Of a DNA stretch of 64,000 nt, positions 18,732 through 27,009 are shown piece after piece (the stretch's first letter is position 1; each line of letters opens with the position of its first letter). The DNA lies in NCBI RefSeq assembly GCF_001306135.1, contig NZ_LGKP01000019.1, forward strand, positions 17,067 through 81,066, written 5' to 3'. This DNA comes from Herpetosiphon geysericola (lineage in GTDB: Bacteria > Chloroflexota > Chloroflexia > Chloroflexales > Herpetosiphonaceae). The position numbers and the translations under genes are program-made. The notes under the pieces were generated by a model. That model worked only from the letters and a program-made list of their open reading frames with translations. It was not told the origin of the DNA and searched no databases.

Positions 18732-20999
18732 ATGAACAAACCCAAGCAGGATGTTGCGGTTTTTATCGACTTCGAGAACATTTATGTTTCAGTTCGAGAG
18801 AAGTTCGACGCTACCCCCAATTTCGAAGCCTTGATGGAACGCTGCGAAGACTATGGCCGTGTTGTTGTAGCCCGCGCTTACGCCGATTGGTATCGTTACC
18901 CACGCATTACCAGCGCCTTATTTGCCAATAATATTGAGCCGATGTATGTGCCAACCTACTATTACGATAAGGACGAAGGCCGCATGGGCCGTCCTATCAA
19001 AAATAGTGTTGATATGCACATGTGTATCGATGCCATGCGCACGCTCTACACTCGCACCAACATCGGAGCCTATATTTTTATCACTGGCGACCGCGATTTT
19101 ATCGCTTTGGTCAACTGTGTGCGCCAAGAAGGCAAAGATGTGATTATCGTTGGGATTGGCGGGGCTGCTTCGAGCCACCTTGCTCAAAGCGCCGATGAAT
19201 TTTTGTTCTACGAGCAAATCGTCGATATTCGCCCAATGGGTGGCCGCCGCAACGAACGCCACGATCGCAGCGAAAAAACCTTCGAGCGCGTTGAGCGCCC
19301 AGAACGGGTTGAGCGCAACGACCGAGCAGAACGCAGCAATGAGCGCAACGACCGTAGTAGCGAGCGTAGCGAACGCAATGGCCGCGATGACCGCCGTCGC
19401 GATCGGAGCGAACGCCCAGAGAAACAAAGCGAGCCACATTTCGAACGGCTTGATTCGCGATCTGAAAAATCAGAGCCACGCAGCGAAAAGCCAGTTGAAA
19501 AACCAGCAGAAATTGTCGTGCGCCCAGCTCCTAGCGCTGTGCCAGTCGTGGCAACAACCCCAAGCAATCCCGATGCAGCGATCTACGATAAGTTGGTTGA
19601 GGCCTTGCACTTAGCCCGCAAACGCGGCTATGTTACCTCGTTTGGCTCGCTCAAAGTTCTGATGAAAGAGTTGATGCCCAACTTCAAGGAAAGCCGCTAT
19701 CGCGATGTTCAGGGCAAACCATTCACCAAATTTACCGATTTTGTGCGCGAAGCCGAACGCCTTGGCAAGATTCAAATCTTCACCAGTGGCACGGTCAACG
19801 AAGTCTTCTTGCCCGATGAAGATCCCTACAAGCTCTCACAATTTGCCGAAGACCTCCCATCGGTTGAAGCAGAACGCGAGCTGGAACAAGAGCTTGAATT
19901 GCAAGCAGAAGCGATTGCGCCAATTACAATCGAAACGATTGGGATTGCCGACGAGCCAATGGAATTGGGTGAAGGCGAAGAAGCAGTTGCCAGCAGCGAT
20001 CGTGGCGATCGTAATGGCCGCCGCCGTCGCCGCCGTGGCAGCAGCCGCAGCGAGCAACCAAGCACCGATATTGTGCCCGATGAGTTGAGCGAAACAGTCT
20101 TGGTGCCAGCTCAAACCGAAGGCTTTAGCTTTGGCGAGCGCGAATGGCAGTTGTTCTATCAAGTGATGGGTGTCTACAGCGAGCCAGTGCCGTTCGCCGA
20201 TATCTTCAACGATTTGCGCGAAATGCGCAACACCGCAGAACTTGAACTGACCAATAATGCCTTGAAGGAATTGATCAAGCAAGCGATTAATGAAGGCAAA
20301 GTGCAACGCTCAAATCGCGGAGCCAAAGCCCACTATCGACTTGTGCTCAATCCAGAACAGCATGATCCTGCTGGCACAAGCTTTGAGCCAAGCGATATTG
20401 CCGAATTTGATGATGGCCCAAGTTTGCCCGATTTGGTTGACGAAGAACCACGTTTGTTGCCAGCCATGATCGGTGGTCAGGCGATTGCGATTGACGACGA
20501 TTACACTGCGCCAGTCGACGAAGTGGCTTTGCCCGAAAGCTTTGAAGAGCAGCCATTGCCCGATAACGATGCAGATTATTCGTTTGCTGAGCCAATCAAT
20601 TATGAAGCTCCCGTGGGCGCTGCGCCCAATGCGGCAATCAAACCACGTAAGCCAAGCCGCCGCCGCAAGTCGATTGTGCCGCTGAGCGTGGCCGAAGCGA
20701 TTGCTGCCAATAACCAGGCTGAGCCAGTTGCCGAGCCAGTGGTTGAAGCTGTGGCCGAGCCAGTGGTTGAAGTAATCAGCGAGCCTGTGGCTGAGCCAGT
20801 TGCCGAGCCTGTGGCTGAAAAGCCCAAGAAACGTGGTGGCAAGCGCAAAGCCGCTGAGCCAGCAGAAGTTGTCGAAGAAAAACCCAAGAAAACCACCCGC
20901 CGCAAAAAAGCTGAGCCAGTCGCTGAAGCGCCAGCTCCTGCTGAGCCAGCCAAGCCCCGCCGTCGCAAAAAAGTCACGCCTAGCGAAAGCGGAGAGTAA
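18732..20999 (+). CDS. NYN (LabA-like PIN) domain protein with long charged tail
   Basis: A 755-residue protein. Residues 1-165 form an NYN/PIN-like RNase domain: VAVFIDFENIYVSVRE, VVVARAYADWYRY, NSVDMHMCIDAM and YIFITGDRDFIALV carry the acidic residues. Next comes an Arg/Asp/Glu/Ser stretch (about 170-260), an OST-HTH-like winged-helix region (about 280-370), an acidic and Arg-rich linker, a second helical region (about 465-545), and a C-terminal tail of EPVAEP repeats with KKRGGKRK-type basic patches. It is likely RNA-binding, perhaps an RNA-degrading factor. Its stop is followed 2 bases later by trpF. The ATG has only a poor ribosome site (AGGAGC is about 15 bases away). Confidence 0.85.
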   Translation: MNKPKQDVAVFIDFENIYVSVREKFDATPNFEALMERCEDYGRVVVARAYADWYRYPRITSALFANNIEPMYVPTYYYDKDEGRMGRPIKNSVDMHMCIDAMRTLYTRTNIGAYIFITGDRDFIALVNCVRQEGKDVIIVGIGGAASSHLAQSADEFLFYEQIVDIRPMGGRRNERHDRSEKTFERVERPERVERNDRAERSNERNDRSSERSERNGRDDRRRDRSERPEKQSEPHFERLDSRSEKSEPRSEKPVEKPAEIVVRPAPSAVPVVATTPSNPDAAIYDKLVEALHLARKRGYVTSFGSLKVLMKELMPNFKESRYRDVQGKPFTKFTDFVREAERLGKIQIFTSGTVNEVFLPDEDPYKLSQFAEDLPSVEAERELEQELELQAEAIAPITIETIGIADEPMELGEGEEAVASSDRGDRNGRRRRRRGSSRSEQPSTDIVPDELSETVLVPAQTEGFSFGEREWQLFYQVMGVYSEPVPFADIFNDLREMRNTAELELTNNALKELIKQAINEGKVQRSNRGAKAHYRLVLNPEQHDPAGTSFEPSDIAEFDDGPSLPDLVDEEPRLLPAMIGGQAIAIDDDYTAPVDEVALPESFEEQPLPDNDADYSFAEPINYEAPVGAAPNAAIKPRKPSRRRKSIVPLSVAEAIAANNQAEPVAEPVVEAVAEPVVEVISEPVAEPVAEPVAEKPKKRGGKRKAAEPAEVVEEKPKKTTRRKKAEPVAEAPAPAEPAKPRRRKKVTPSESGE

Positions 21000-21001
21000 C
21001 C

Positions 21002-21673
21002 GTGAGTTGGCCGCATCAGGCAATTAAAATCTGTGGTGTGCGTAGTGTTGAGGCCGCTGTTACAGCGGCTTCGGCAGGCGCAGACCTCATTGGCATGATC
21101 TTCGCGCCAAGCAAACGCCAAATTGAGCTACGCTTGGCGCAAGAAATTGCTCAAGCAGTACGCGCCACTGAAACTGATTGTCAGTTGGTCGGCGTATTTG
21201 CCAATGCGCCTGCAAGCGAGATTCATGCAGTTGCCCAAGCAGTTGGCCTTGATGTGGTGCAGCTAAGCGGCGATGAACCAATTGCCCTCAGCGAGCACAT
21301 TGAGCTGCCATTGCTGAAAGCTGTGCGTTTAACCAATCAAAATAACGAGCAAGCATGGTATGATATAGCCCAAGGCCAGCAGCGAATTCGCTTGGTGGTC
21401 GATGCCCATGTGCCAGGCTCCTACGGTGGGTCTGGTGTATTAGCCGATTGGGAAGCAGCGCGGCGATTGGCCCAAACAACGCCATTATTGCTCGCTGGTG
21501 GGCTTGAACCAACCAATGTCGCCCAAGCGATTCAAGCAGTTGAACCATGGGGCGTTGATGTAAGCAGCGGCATCGAAACCGCTGGCATTAAAGATCTCAC
21601 CAAAATACTTCAATTTGTGAAAACCGCGCAGCAAGCCTTGAATGCGCTGCGTGTTGCTAGGAGGAATTCATGA
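21002..21673 (+). CDS. trpF: Phosphoribosylanthranilate isomerase
   Basis: A 223-residue TIM-barrel enzyme of tryptophan synthesis. The opening IKICGVRSVEAA has the catalytic Cys of the KICG motif; Asp in LVVDAHVPGSYGGSG is the second acid, and the phosphate loop is LLAGGLEPTNV with GVDVSSGIE. It starts with GTG 2 bases after the NYN stop, with GGAGAG upstream. It is separated from other trp genes, none of which are visible. It overlaps the next gene by 4 bases (ATGA). Confidence 0.95.
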   Translation: MSWPHQAIKICGVRSVEAAVTAASAGADLIGMIFAPSKRQIELRLAQEIAQAVRATETDCQLVGVFANAPASEIHAVAQAVGLDVVQLSGDEPIALSEHIELPLLKAVRLTNQNNEQAWYDIAQGQQRIRLVVDAHVPGSYGGSGVLADWEAARRLAQTTPLLLAGGLEPTNVAQAIQAVEPWGVDVSSGIETAGIKDLTKILQFVKTAQQALNALRVARRNS

Positions 21674-22029
21674 AATTTGGTAAATTGTTGCGCTTCGGTA
21701 TCATCGCTGGTGCAGGGGCCTTGGTTTATCGGGTTTATAAACAATATAAGGCTGATCAAGCATTTGAGTTGGCTCCGGTCAGCAATTTGGCTTCAAACAC
21801 CACTGCTGTCAGCGCTGGCAACAGCAAACGGTCAATTAGCCCAGAGTTGCTCGAAATTTTGGCTTGCCCAGTCGATAAAAAGCCAGTTGAATTGTACAGC
21901 GATGCCAATGGCAAAGAATGGTTGCTCAATCCACGGAATGGCTACCGCTACCCAATTGAAGATGGGATTCCAATTATGTTGATCGATGAAGGCGAAAAGC
22001 ATAAAGATACCAGCCTGATTCGGGCCTAA
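21670..22029 (+). CDS. Membrane-anchored Trm112-like protein
   Basis: A 119-residue protein. Residues 7-22 are a hydrophobic anchor (FGIIAGAGALVYRVYK). Residues 57-105 match the Trm112/UPF0434 domain: LEILACPVDKKPVELY and NGYRYPIEDGIPIMLIDEGE. Of the metal-site cysteines only one remains (ACPVDK instead of CPxC, and no second pair), so zinc binding is probably lost. Start codon overlaps trpF by ATGA and has AGGAGG. Its role is unknown; some family members activate methyltransferases. Confidence 0.85.
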   Translation: MKFGKLLRFGIIAGAGALVYRVYKQYKADQAFELAPVSNLASNTTAVSAGNSKRSISPELLEILACPVDKKPVELYSDANGKEWLLNPRNGYRYPIEDGIPIMLIDEGEKHKDTSLIRA

Positions 22030-22058
22030 TTTTCCAGCGTGGAACCCTATTACGGAAG

Positions 22059-22083
22059 GGAAGCCCTCCGGGCTTCCTTTTGT
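22059..22083 (+). terminator. Intrinsic terminator of the NYN-trpF operon
   Basis: The perfect stem GGAAGCCC / GGGCTTCC with loop TCC is followed by TTTT. It lies 30 bases after the Trm112-like stop and ends the NYN-trpF-Trm112 unit. Confidence 0.85.
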
Positions 22084-22103
22084 TGTTACTTGGAGTCTGC
22101 ATC

Positions 22104-22820
22104 ATGCCAAACCTCGCTGAACTTTCTACCTTCTTGCAAACCATTCTAGAGACCGAGTACTTTCCAAGTGAAGAACGGGGTACGATCTATATTTCGTCAG
22201 TGCGGCCAATTCGCCGCATGGGCTTTGCGCTCGATCCATGGCCAACCTTGCCATCATGGCTCGAACACGAGGATCTTGATGCGATCTTTTTGCATCGTCC
22301 GCAACAACTCGATCGTGATACAGTGCCACCAACCCGTGGGGTGTTATATGCAGGTGCACCCTTTGACGAACGCTTGACGATTGGCTTTGTGCCACGTTTG
22401 GCCGAGGTCTTGGGGTTGCGCGGGCGCTCGCCCATGGCCGATAAAAGTGGCCGCCCTTTGGGCATGGTCGGCGATTTGCCCAAGCCGGTAACGCCTGCCG
22501 AATGGCGACGCTTGGTGATGGATATGTACGGCGGGGTTGATGAGGTTTGGGAAAATAACGTGCAGTCGATCCGTAAGGTAGCGATTGTTAATCAAATTAC
22601 CCCAACTCTCGTGCAAGAGGCTGCCAATCGCGGCGCGCAAGCCTTCCTCACGCCAATTTTGCGCGAATCGTCCCAAGCGAGCTGCCGCGCTAATAACATC
22701 GCTGCATTTAGCACCGGCATCAAACGCGCTGAACACTGGGGTTTGCGCACCCTCGCAGGTATGATCCGCGAACGTTGGGCTGGTGTGCGCACCGCCATCT
22801 TCGAAGATCGTGGTCAGTAG
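22104..22820 (+). CDS. NIF3-like dinuclear metal-centre protein
   Basis: A 238-residue NIF3/YbgI-like protein. Metal-ligand regions are recognisable: DAIFLHRPQQL near the N-terminus, GVLYAGAPFDERLTIGF in the middle and SCRANNIAAFSTGIKRAEHWG near the C-terminus. NIF3 proteins form hexamers with a two-metal site; their activity is poorly defined. The start at 22104 has GGAG 9 bases upstream. It directly follows the terminator and is probably a single-gene unit. Confidence 0.78.
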   Translation: MPNLAELSTFLQTILETEYFPSEERGTIYISSVRPIRRMGFALDPWPTLPSWLEHEDLDAIFLHRPQQLDRDTVPPTRGVLYAGAPFDERLTIGFVPRLAEVLGLRGRSPMADKSGRPLGMVGDLPKPVTPAEWRRLVMDMYGGVDEVWENNVQSIRKVAIVNQITPTLVQEAANRGAQAFLTPILRESSQASCRANNIAAFSTGIKRAEHWGLRTLAGMIRERWAGVRTAIFEDRGQ

Positions 22821-22822
22821 TA

Positions 22823-23395
22823 ATTGGGGATCGGTTGTTGGGGATCGGGATCGGTAACCGCGAAGGTATAGTTTAACGCAGAGGCGCAGAGAAAATAAGG
22901 CTTTTGGCTGGGGATCAGTTATGTACCCGATCCCCAGCCACTCACATCTGCTACCTTACTGAATCAACCACGAAGATCGCGTAGCACAATTTTTTAGCCA
23001 CGAATTGTACGAATTATTATTTTAGCCACAGATTGGCACAGATTAGCCAGATTATGCTTCTATGCCTCGCGGCTTTTTTGATTTTTGATTTCTGCCTTTT
23101 GATTTCATCCTTCATCCCTCATCCTTCATCCTTCATCCTTTCGTGGCTCTACGCCTCTGCGTTAAATTACTCCACGAATTCCACGGATAGCGATTTTTCG
23201 CCACAGATTGGCACAGATTGTTGTGATTATTTGTTCCGCTAGCCAAAAGCCAACAGCCCATAATCCTATTTCTTCGTGCTCTTCGTGGTTAAAACAGCTT
23301 TTGCCTTCTGCCTTTTGATTTCATCCCTCATCCTTCATCCTTTCGTAGCTCTGCGCCACTGGGTTAAACTCCTGACCCCTAGTCCCTGACCTCAA
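22823..23395. repeat. Intergenic module repeat block G
   Basis: A gap of about 580 bases between convergent genes without a supported gene. Modules: GGGGATCGGTTGTTGGGGATC, AACGCAGAGGCGCAGAG (about 22876), GCCACGAATTGTACGAATT, GCCACAGATTGGCACAGATT (twice), CATCCTTCATCCCTCATCC (several phases), CGCCTCTGCGTTAAA, CTTCGTGCTCTTCGTGG and AGCCAAAAGCCAACAGCCC. Both orientations occur in the same block. Confidence 0.8.
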
Positions 23396-23398
23396 CTC

Positions 23399-24010
23399 CT
23401 ACCGCAACAACCCCAATACTTGCTGAATTTCTGGATACTCGCTAAACGCTTGTAAATCGGCGCGGGCCTGTTGCATCAATGGCTGGGGATCGTTGCCGTT
23501 ACGTTGCGCACTCAGTGCATCGCTAATCGTTAATTCTGCATCGCTGAGGGCATGGCGGAACGGGCTGCGTTGGCTGCGCGCCATTGGCAACAAATGTTGG
23601 ATCATCTGGGCTGCTTGTTGCAGGCTTGAAGATGTTTGGCCTGTGTGCTGATTGACCGTAATCGTGCCTGTATTAACTCCGGTTACCACGCCGTAAACCG
23701 AACTGTTATTGAGATTCACCGTGCCTGTATTTTGCACAGGCGCTTGCTGGCGATAATGTTCAAGCACAGTTTGTAACGAGGCTCCGCGAGCTGGATCGCT
23801 TTGGTTGCTATGCCCTCGTTGGCCCAGCACCAAATTAATTTGTTCGAGCATGGCTTGGGTTTGGCTAATTTGGGCTTGGGTTTCCGGCGGAACGCTACCA
23901 GCGCCCCATTGGCCAGCCTGCTGAGCTAAAATGCTCAAATTTTTGCGATGCTGCGCGCGTAAATCGTATAAGCTTTGGGTGCTCATTTGCTCTAACATCG
24001 AAAGTTGCAT
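23399..24010 (-). CDS. Companion protein of the NACHT gene, unknown family
   Basis: A 203-residue protein I do not recognise as a named family. Residues 1-65 are a helical hairpin (LYDLRAQHRKNLSILAQQAG, then PPETQAQISQTQAMLEQINL). Residues 94-120 are short Gly/Asn/Val strands (NTGTVNLNNSSVYGVVTGVN, then TGTITVNQ). The C-terminal part is helical. The same layout, helices and then a VYG-containing strand patch, is at the N-terminus of the NACHT protein upstream. The start at 24010 follows AAGGAG, which overlaps the NACHT stop codon (TAAGGAG), so the two are translationally coupled. Confidence 0.8.
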   Translation of the reverse strand: MQLSMLEQMSTQSLYDLRAQHRKNLSILAQQAGQWGAGSVPPETQAQISQTQAMLEQINLVLGQRGHSNQSDPARGASLQTVLEHYRQQAPVQNTGTVNLNNSSVYGVVTGVNTGTITVNQHTGQTSSSLQQAAQMIQHLLPMARSQRSPFRHALSDAELTISDALSAQRNGNDPQPLMQQARADLQAFSEYPEIQQVLGLLR

Positions 24011-24020
24011 ATGAAGCTCC

Positions 24021-26894
24021 TTATTCTGCGTGGCCAATAATTAAGCGCACACCAATGTTGGGGCCATGGCTAAACGGGCGATGATGCAGCCGCGAACGGC
24101 AACGGGCAAAATAGCGATTATGAAACCACGAGCCACCGCGCACCGCCACCACCACATCACGATGTTGCAAGCGCCGATTGCGAGTTATTTGCGGGTCAAG
24201 CTCAGGGTCGCGATTGACGCTATTTGTCCATTCGCAGACATTGCCCGCCAAATCCATCGGCCCATCGCTCCACGTGCCATAGGGAAACATGCCAACTGGC
24301 GTTGGTTGCTCAAGCTCGCTTTCGCTGGTGTTGGCATGATCATTGCGCCATTCATCGCCCCATGGATATTCGCGGTTCGTATGTTGGCTGGCTGCTAGTT
24401 GCCATTCGGCCTCGCTGGGCAAGCGTACCACCAAATTGTGGCCAAGCGCATCAAGCTGAGGGCGCAGTTGTTGGGTTAGCCACGTACAAAAGGCATTCGC
24501 TTCATACCAATTGATGCCGACGATTGGCTGGTTTGGGTGATTAAAGCGTTCGTTATGCCATAAATCGGGCAAGCGGCGCGGCGCGGCCCATGGCGGCAAT
24601 CCATGCAACCACGAAGGGTCGCCGCGTCGCCAGTGACGGGCATCGTCGTGTTGCCACCATTGATCATCCAAGTAGCCACGGGCCGCAATAAATTGGCTAT
24701 ATTCAAGGTTGGTCAACAAATAGCGGCTCATCCAAAAGCGCTCAACGCTATAAGTTTGGGGCCGCGCATGGGGATCTTCAATCTCAACGCTGCCTGGATT
24801 AATGCACACAACTCGCTCGGTGAGCGCGATCAAGGCTCCATCTTCGCCAATAAAACGCGTGTCGCCAATTGCGCCCAACACTAAGGCCGCGCGCATGCGG
24901 GTTGGAAAGGCAATGCGTGGTGGTGCCCAACGCCGCACGCCGCGACTGCTGCCGCTCAGGCCGCCAATATTTTTGAGATGATTAATTGCTTGTTGCCAGA
25001 GATTGCGCCGTCCAGCGCTTGCGACTTTGGCCTTGCCAATTGCCAAGAGCAAATGCGAGCCTTGCACCTGTTCATCGGGCATGCCACCAAGCAAATCTTG
25101 AATGACCCCAAAAATGAAGCTTTGTTTTTGAATGTAGGGCGCAAAATTGGCCATGTAATGCAAGCAAACCCGCCAATGCTCGCTGCCAGAGCGTTCGATA
25201 CATTCATCGTGGCGCTCTTGATTGAGCAAATACATGCCAGCCAAAAATTGCTGAAACAAGCGATGAGCAAAATCATAATGCGGATTATCTTGTTGATTGT
25301 TGCTGGCCTCTTGCAACAAGCCATTGCTATTGATCAGGCGCAAGGTTGCATTGCCCACTGCCTGCGAGAGCATATGAATTTGATTGGGATGCGGATACCG
25401 ATCGCTGTAATAGCGCTGCACGACGGTGTTAATTTGCTGCAAGCTGAGCAGCGCTTTGCCCTGAATTTCCTCTTGGCTATGGGCATAATAGCCCAACAAC
25501 GCCACCAAATCGTAAAGATCTTCGAGCGAAACCGCGATTGCTTCGGGCGCACGGCGTTTGAGCAATTCGTCGATACAAATATGCAATAACTTGCCTTCGC
25601 TCTCAGGTAAATCGGTATGCACCATATTGACATGCACCGTCAGCGCCAGCAGCAACGGCGTGCGCGTTAGTTCATGCAACATTCCCGATTTCATCAGCTC
25701 GGCGTGCAGTTTGGCGTGTTTTTTGCGAATGCTCACAATATCGGCGTGCGAGGCATGCAAGCGGCCCAATTCGCTATAGTAATTGGTGATATAGACGTGT
25801 TGAGCCGTTAGATCAAACGGCATCAATTGAATTGTTGGCCAATCGTAGAGCTGGCGCGAGGGAAACGGCGGCGGCAGCGGATGCTCATAATCAAAAACCC
25901 GACAGGTAACGATAATCCGACTTTTGTGAAACATGCGCTGAGCATGCTCAATACAGCGCTTGACTGCGGCCAGATGTTCGGGCTGCACTTCATCGAGGCC
26001 ATCGAGTAGCAACAAGCCATTGCCGTTGATCAACAATTCCTCGATGGCATCTTGCAGGCGTTGTTGGCGCTCGACCTCGACCCGCTGAAAGCCAACATCA
26101 CTGTTGATGGAGCGTTGGCCGAAGCGTCCAGCCAATTGCAGCTCGGTCACGACTTCCCAAAATGCGTCGGCGGTTTGTTGCTCTGGGTTAGCTGGCGGTT
26201 GAACATGTTTGAGCCGCACGCGCACTGGCACAAGTTTGGTATGCATCCAACCTTGGCTATGCAAAAACTCAGCTTTGCCAGGGTCGAGCAGGGCCGCCGC
26301 TTGGGCCGAGGCCAAATACGAAACCACGGTAGTTTTGCCGCCGCCTGGCACGCCCAAAATCACAGCTTTTTGGTGTTGAATTTGGTTGAGCGCCTTGAGA
26401 ATTGAATCTTGCAGCTGAGGGCGCGGCTGCGGGCTACCCAACAGCAACGATTGCAACAAGGCATCGCCAGCAATCGGCCCATAAAAATCTGCTTGCAGCA
26501 TGGTAAAAACCCGTTGCAGCGACATGCGCTCTTGATCGCTATCCTGCACATCGGTGCCAAGCACCAAGCGATCGGCGTTGCCTTGAATTTGAGCCAAATA
26601 GTGCAAAATTAATTGATCGGTGCGTTCGCCAGTGCTCAGCGGCGCATTAAACACCTGATTGATCCAAACGTGACCAAGGTTGGTCATAACGCTGGAACCA
26701 TACACTTGGCCTTGGCTAGCAGCAGGGGCTGGCGGTTCGGCAACGATTGCAGCTTGTTGGGCGATTTGGCTCAGTTGCTGTTGATGTTGGCCAATCATTT
26801 GATCGAGCGCTTCGATCAGATCTTGGTCGTTCTCTTGGGCGCGGCGAGCTTGGAGGTTGATAATTTTCTGACGGATTCGCTCAACATCGTGCAT
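24021..26894 (-). CDS. NACHT STAND NTPase with C-terminal FGE-sulfatase domain
   Basis: A 957-residue protein. Residues 1-50 are a helical pair; 62-84 a Gly/Val strand patch (GQVYGSSVMTNLGHVWINQV); about 170-480 a NACHT NTPase with Walker A ILGVPGGGKTTVVS (179-192), Walker B LLLLDGLDE (294-302) and sensor IIVTCR; then a helical region; and from about 715 to the end an FGE-sulfatase (SUMF1-like) domain: FWMSRYLLTNLEYSQFI, RLPSEAEWQLAA, DLAGNVCEWTNSV, VRGGSWFHNRYFARCRSR. The two copper-binding Cys of real formylglycine-generating enzymes are replaced (FHNRYF), so this domain probably binds and does not catalyse. The start at 26894 has GAGG upstream. STAND proteins of this type often act in phage defence or programmed death. 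Confidence 0.9.
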   Translation of the reverse strand: MHDVERIRQKIINLQARRAQENDQDLIEALDQMIGQHQQQLSQIAQQAAIVAEPPAPAASQGQVYGSSVMTNLGHVWINQVFNAPLSTGERTDQLILHYLAQIQGNADRLVLGTDVQDSDQERMSLQRVFTMLQADFYGPIAGDALLQSLLLGSPQPRPQLQDSILKALNQIQHQKAVILGVPGGGKTTVVSYLASAQAAALLDPGKAEFLHSQGWMHTKLVPVRVRLKHVQPPANPEQQTADAFWEVVTELQLAGRFGQRSINSDVGFQRVEVERQQRLQDAIEELLINGNGLLLLDGLDEVQPEHLAAVKRCIEHAQRMFHKSRIIVTCRVFDYEHPLPPPFPSRQLYDWPTIQLMPFDLTAQHVYITNYYSELGRLHASHADIVSIRKKHAKLHAELMKSGMLHELTRTPLLLALTVHVNMVHTDLPESEGKLLHICIDELLKRRAPEAIAVSLEDLYDLVALLGYYAHSQEEIQGKALLSLQQINTVVQRYYSDRYPHPNQIHMLSQAVGNATLRLINSNGLLQEASNNQQDNPHYDFAHRLFQQFLAGMYLLNQERHDECIERSGSEHWRVCLHYMANFAPYIQKQSFIFGVIQDLLGGMPDEQVQGSHLLLAIGKAKVASAGRRNLWQQAINHLKNIGGLSGSSRGVRRWAPPRIAFPTRMRAALVLGAIGDTRFIGEDGALIALTERVVCINPGSVEIEDPHARPQTYSVERFWMSRYLLTNLEYSQFIAARGYLDDQWWQHDDARHWRRGDPSWLHGLPPWAAPRRLPDLWHNERFNHPNQPIVGINWYEANAFCTWLTQQLRPQLDALGHNLVVRLPSEAEWQLAASQHTNREYPWGDEWRNDHANTSESELEQPTPVGMFPYGTWSDGPMDLAGNVCEWTNSVNRDPELDPQITRNRRLQHRDVVVAVRGGSWFHNRYFARCRSRLHHRPFSHGPNIGVRLIIGHAE

Positions 26895-26920
26895 AGGCCG
26901 CCTCAATGGATTACAAAAAA

Positions 26921-26939
26921 ATACCACACACTGTAGTAT
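26921..26939 (-). promoter_or_regulatory. Near-palindrome in the NACHT leader
   Basis: ATACTACA and TGTGGTAT, separated by 3 bases, match as an inverted repeat at 7 of 8 positions. The site is 27 bases before the NACHT start codon and could be a repressor operator or RNA hairpin. No regulator gene is adjacent. Confidence 0.4.
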
Positions 26940-26943
26940 GGCA

Positions 26944-26977
26944 TAAAATCACTAAAACGGGGGATGGATATCCCCCG
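26944..26977 (-). terminator. Intrinsic terminator after era
   Basis: The perfect stem CGGGGGAT / ATCCCCCG with loop ATCC is followed on the minus strand by TTTTAGTGATTTTA. It lies 32 bases after the era stop and separates era from the NACHT gene, which therefore needs its own promoter in the roughly 50 bases that remain. Confidence 0.85.
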
Positions 26978-27009
26978 CCATTTGTCCATAAAGAGTTAGC
27001 CTATTGGGG

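Noticed and set aside
20310..21023. A minus-strand frame of 237 codons opposite the NYN gene tail
   Set aside because: It mirrors the EPVAEP/KKRGGK repeat region and has low complexity.
24021..24740. Active formylglycine-generating enzyme
   Set aside because: The two catalytic Cys of the RGGSxxCxxxxC motif are absent and no sulfatase gene is near.
24978..25589. A plus-strand frame of 203 codons inside the NACHT gene
   Set aside because: The NACHT gene is continuous with helical C-terminal region here; the shadow frame shows no motif.
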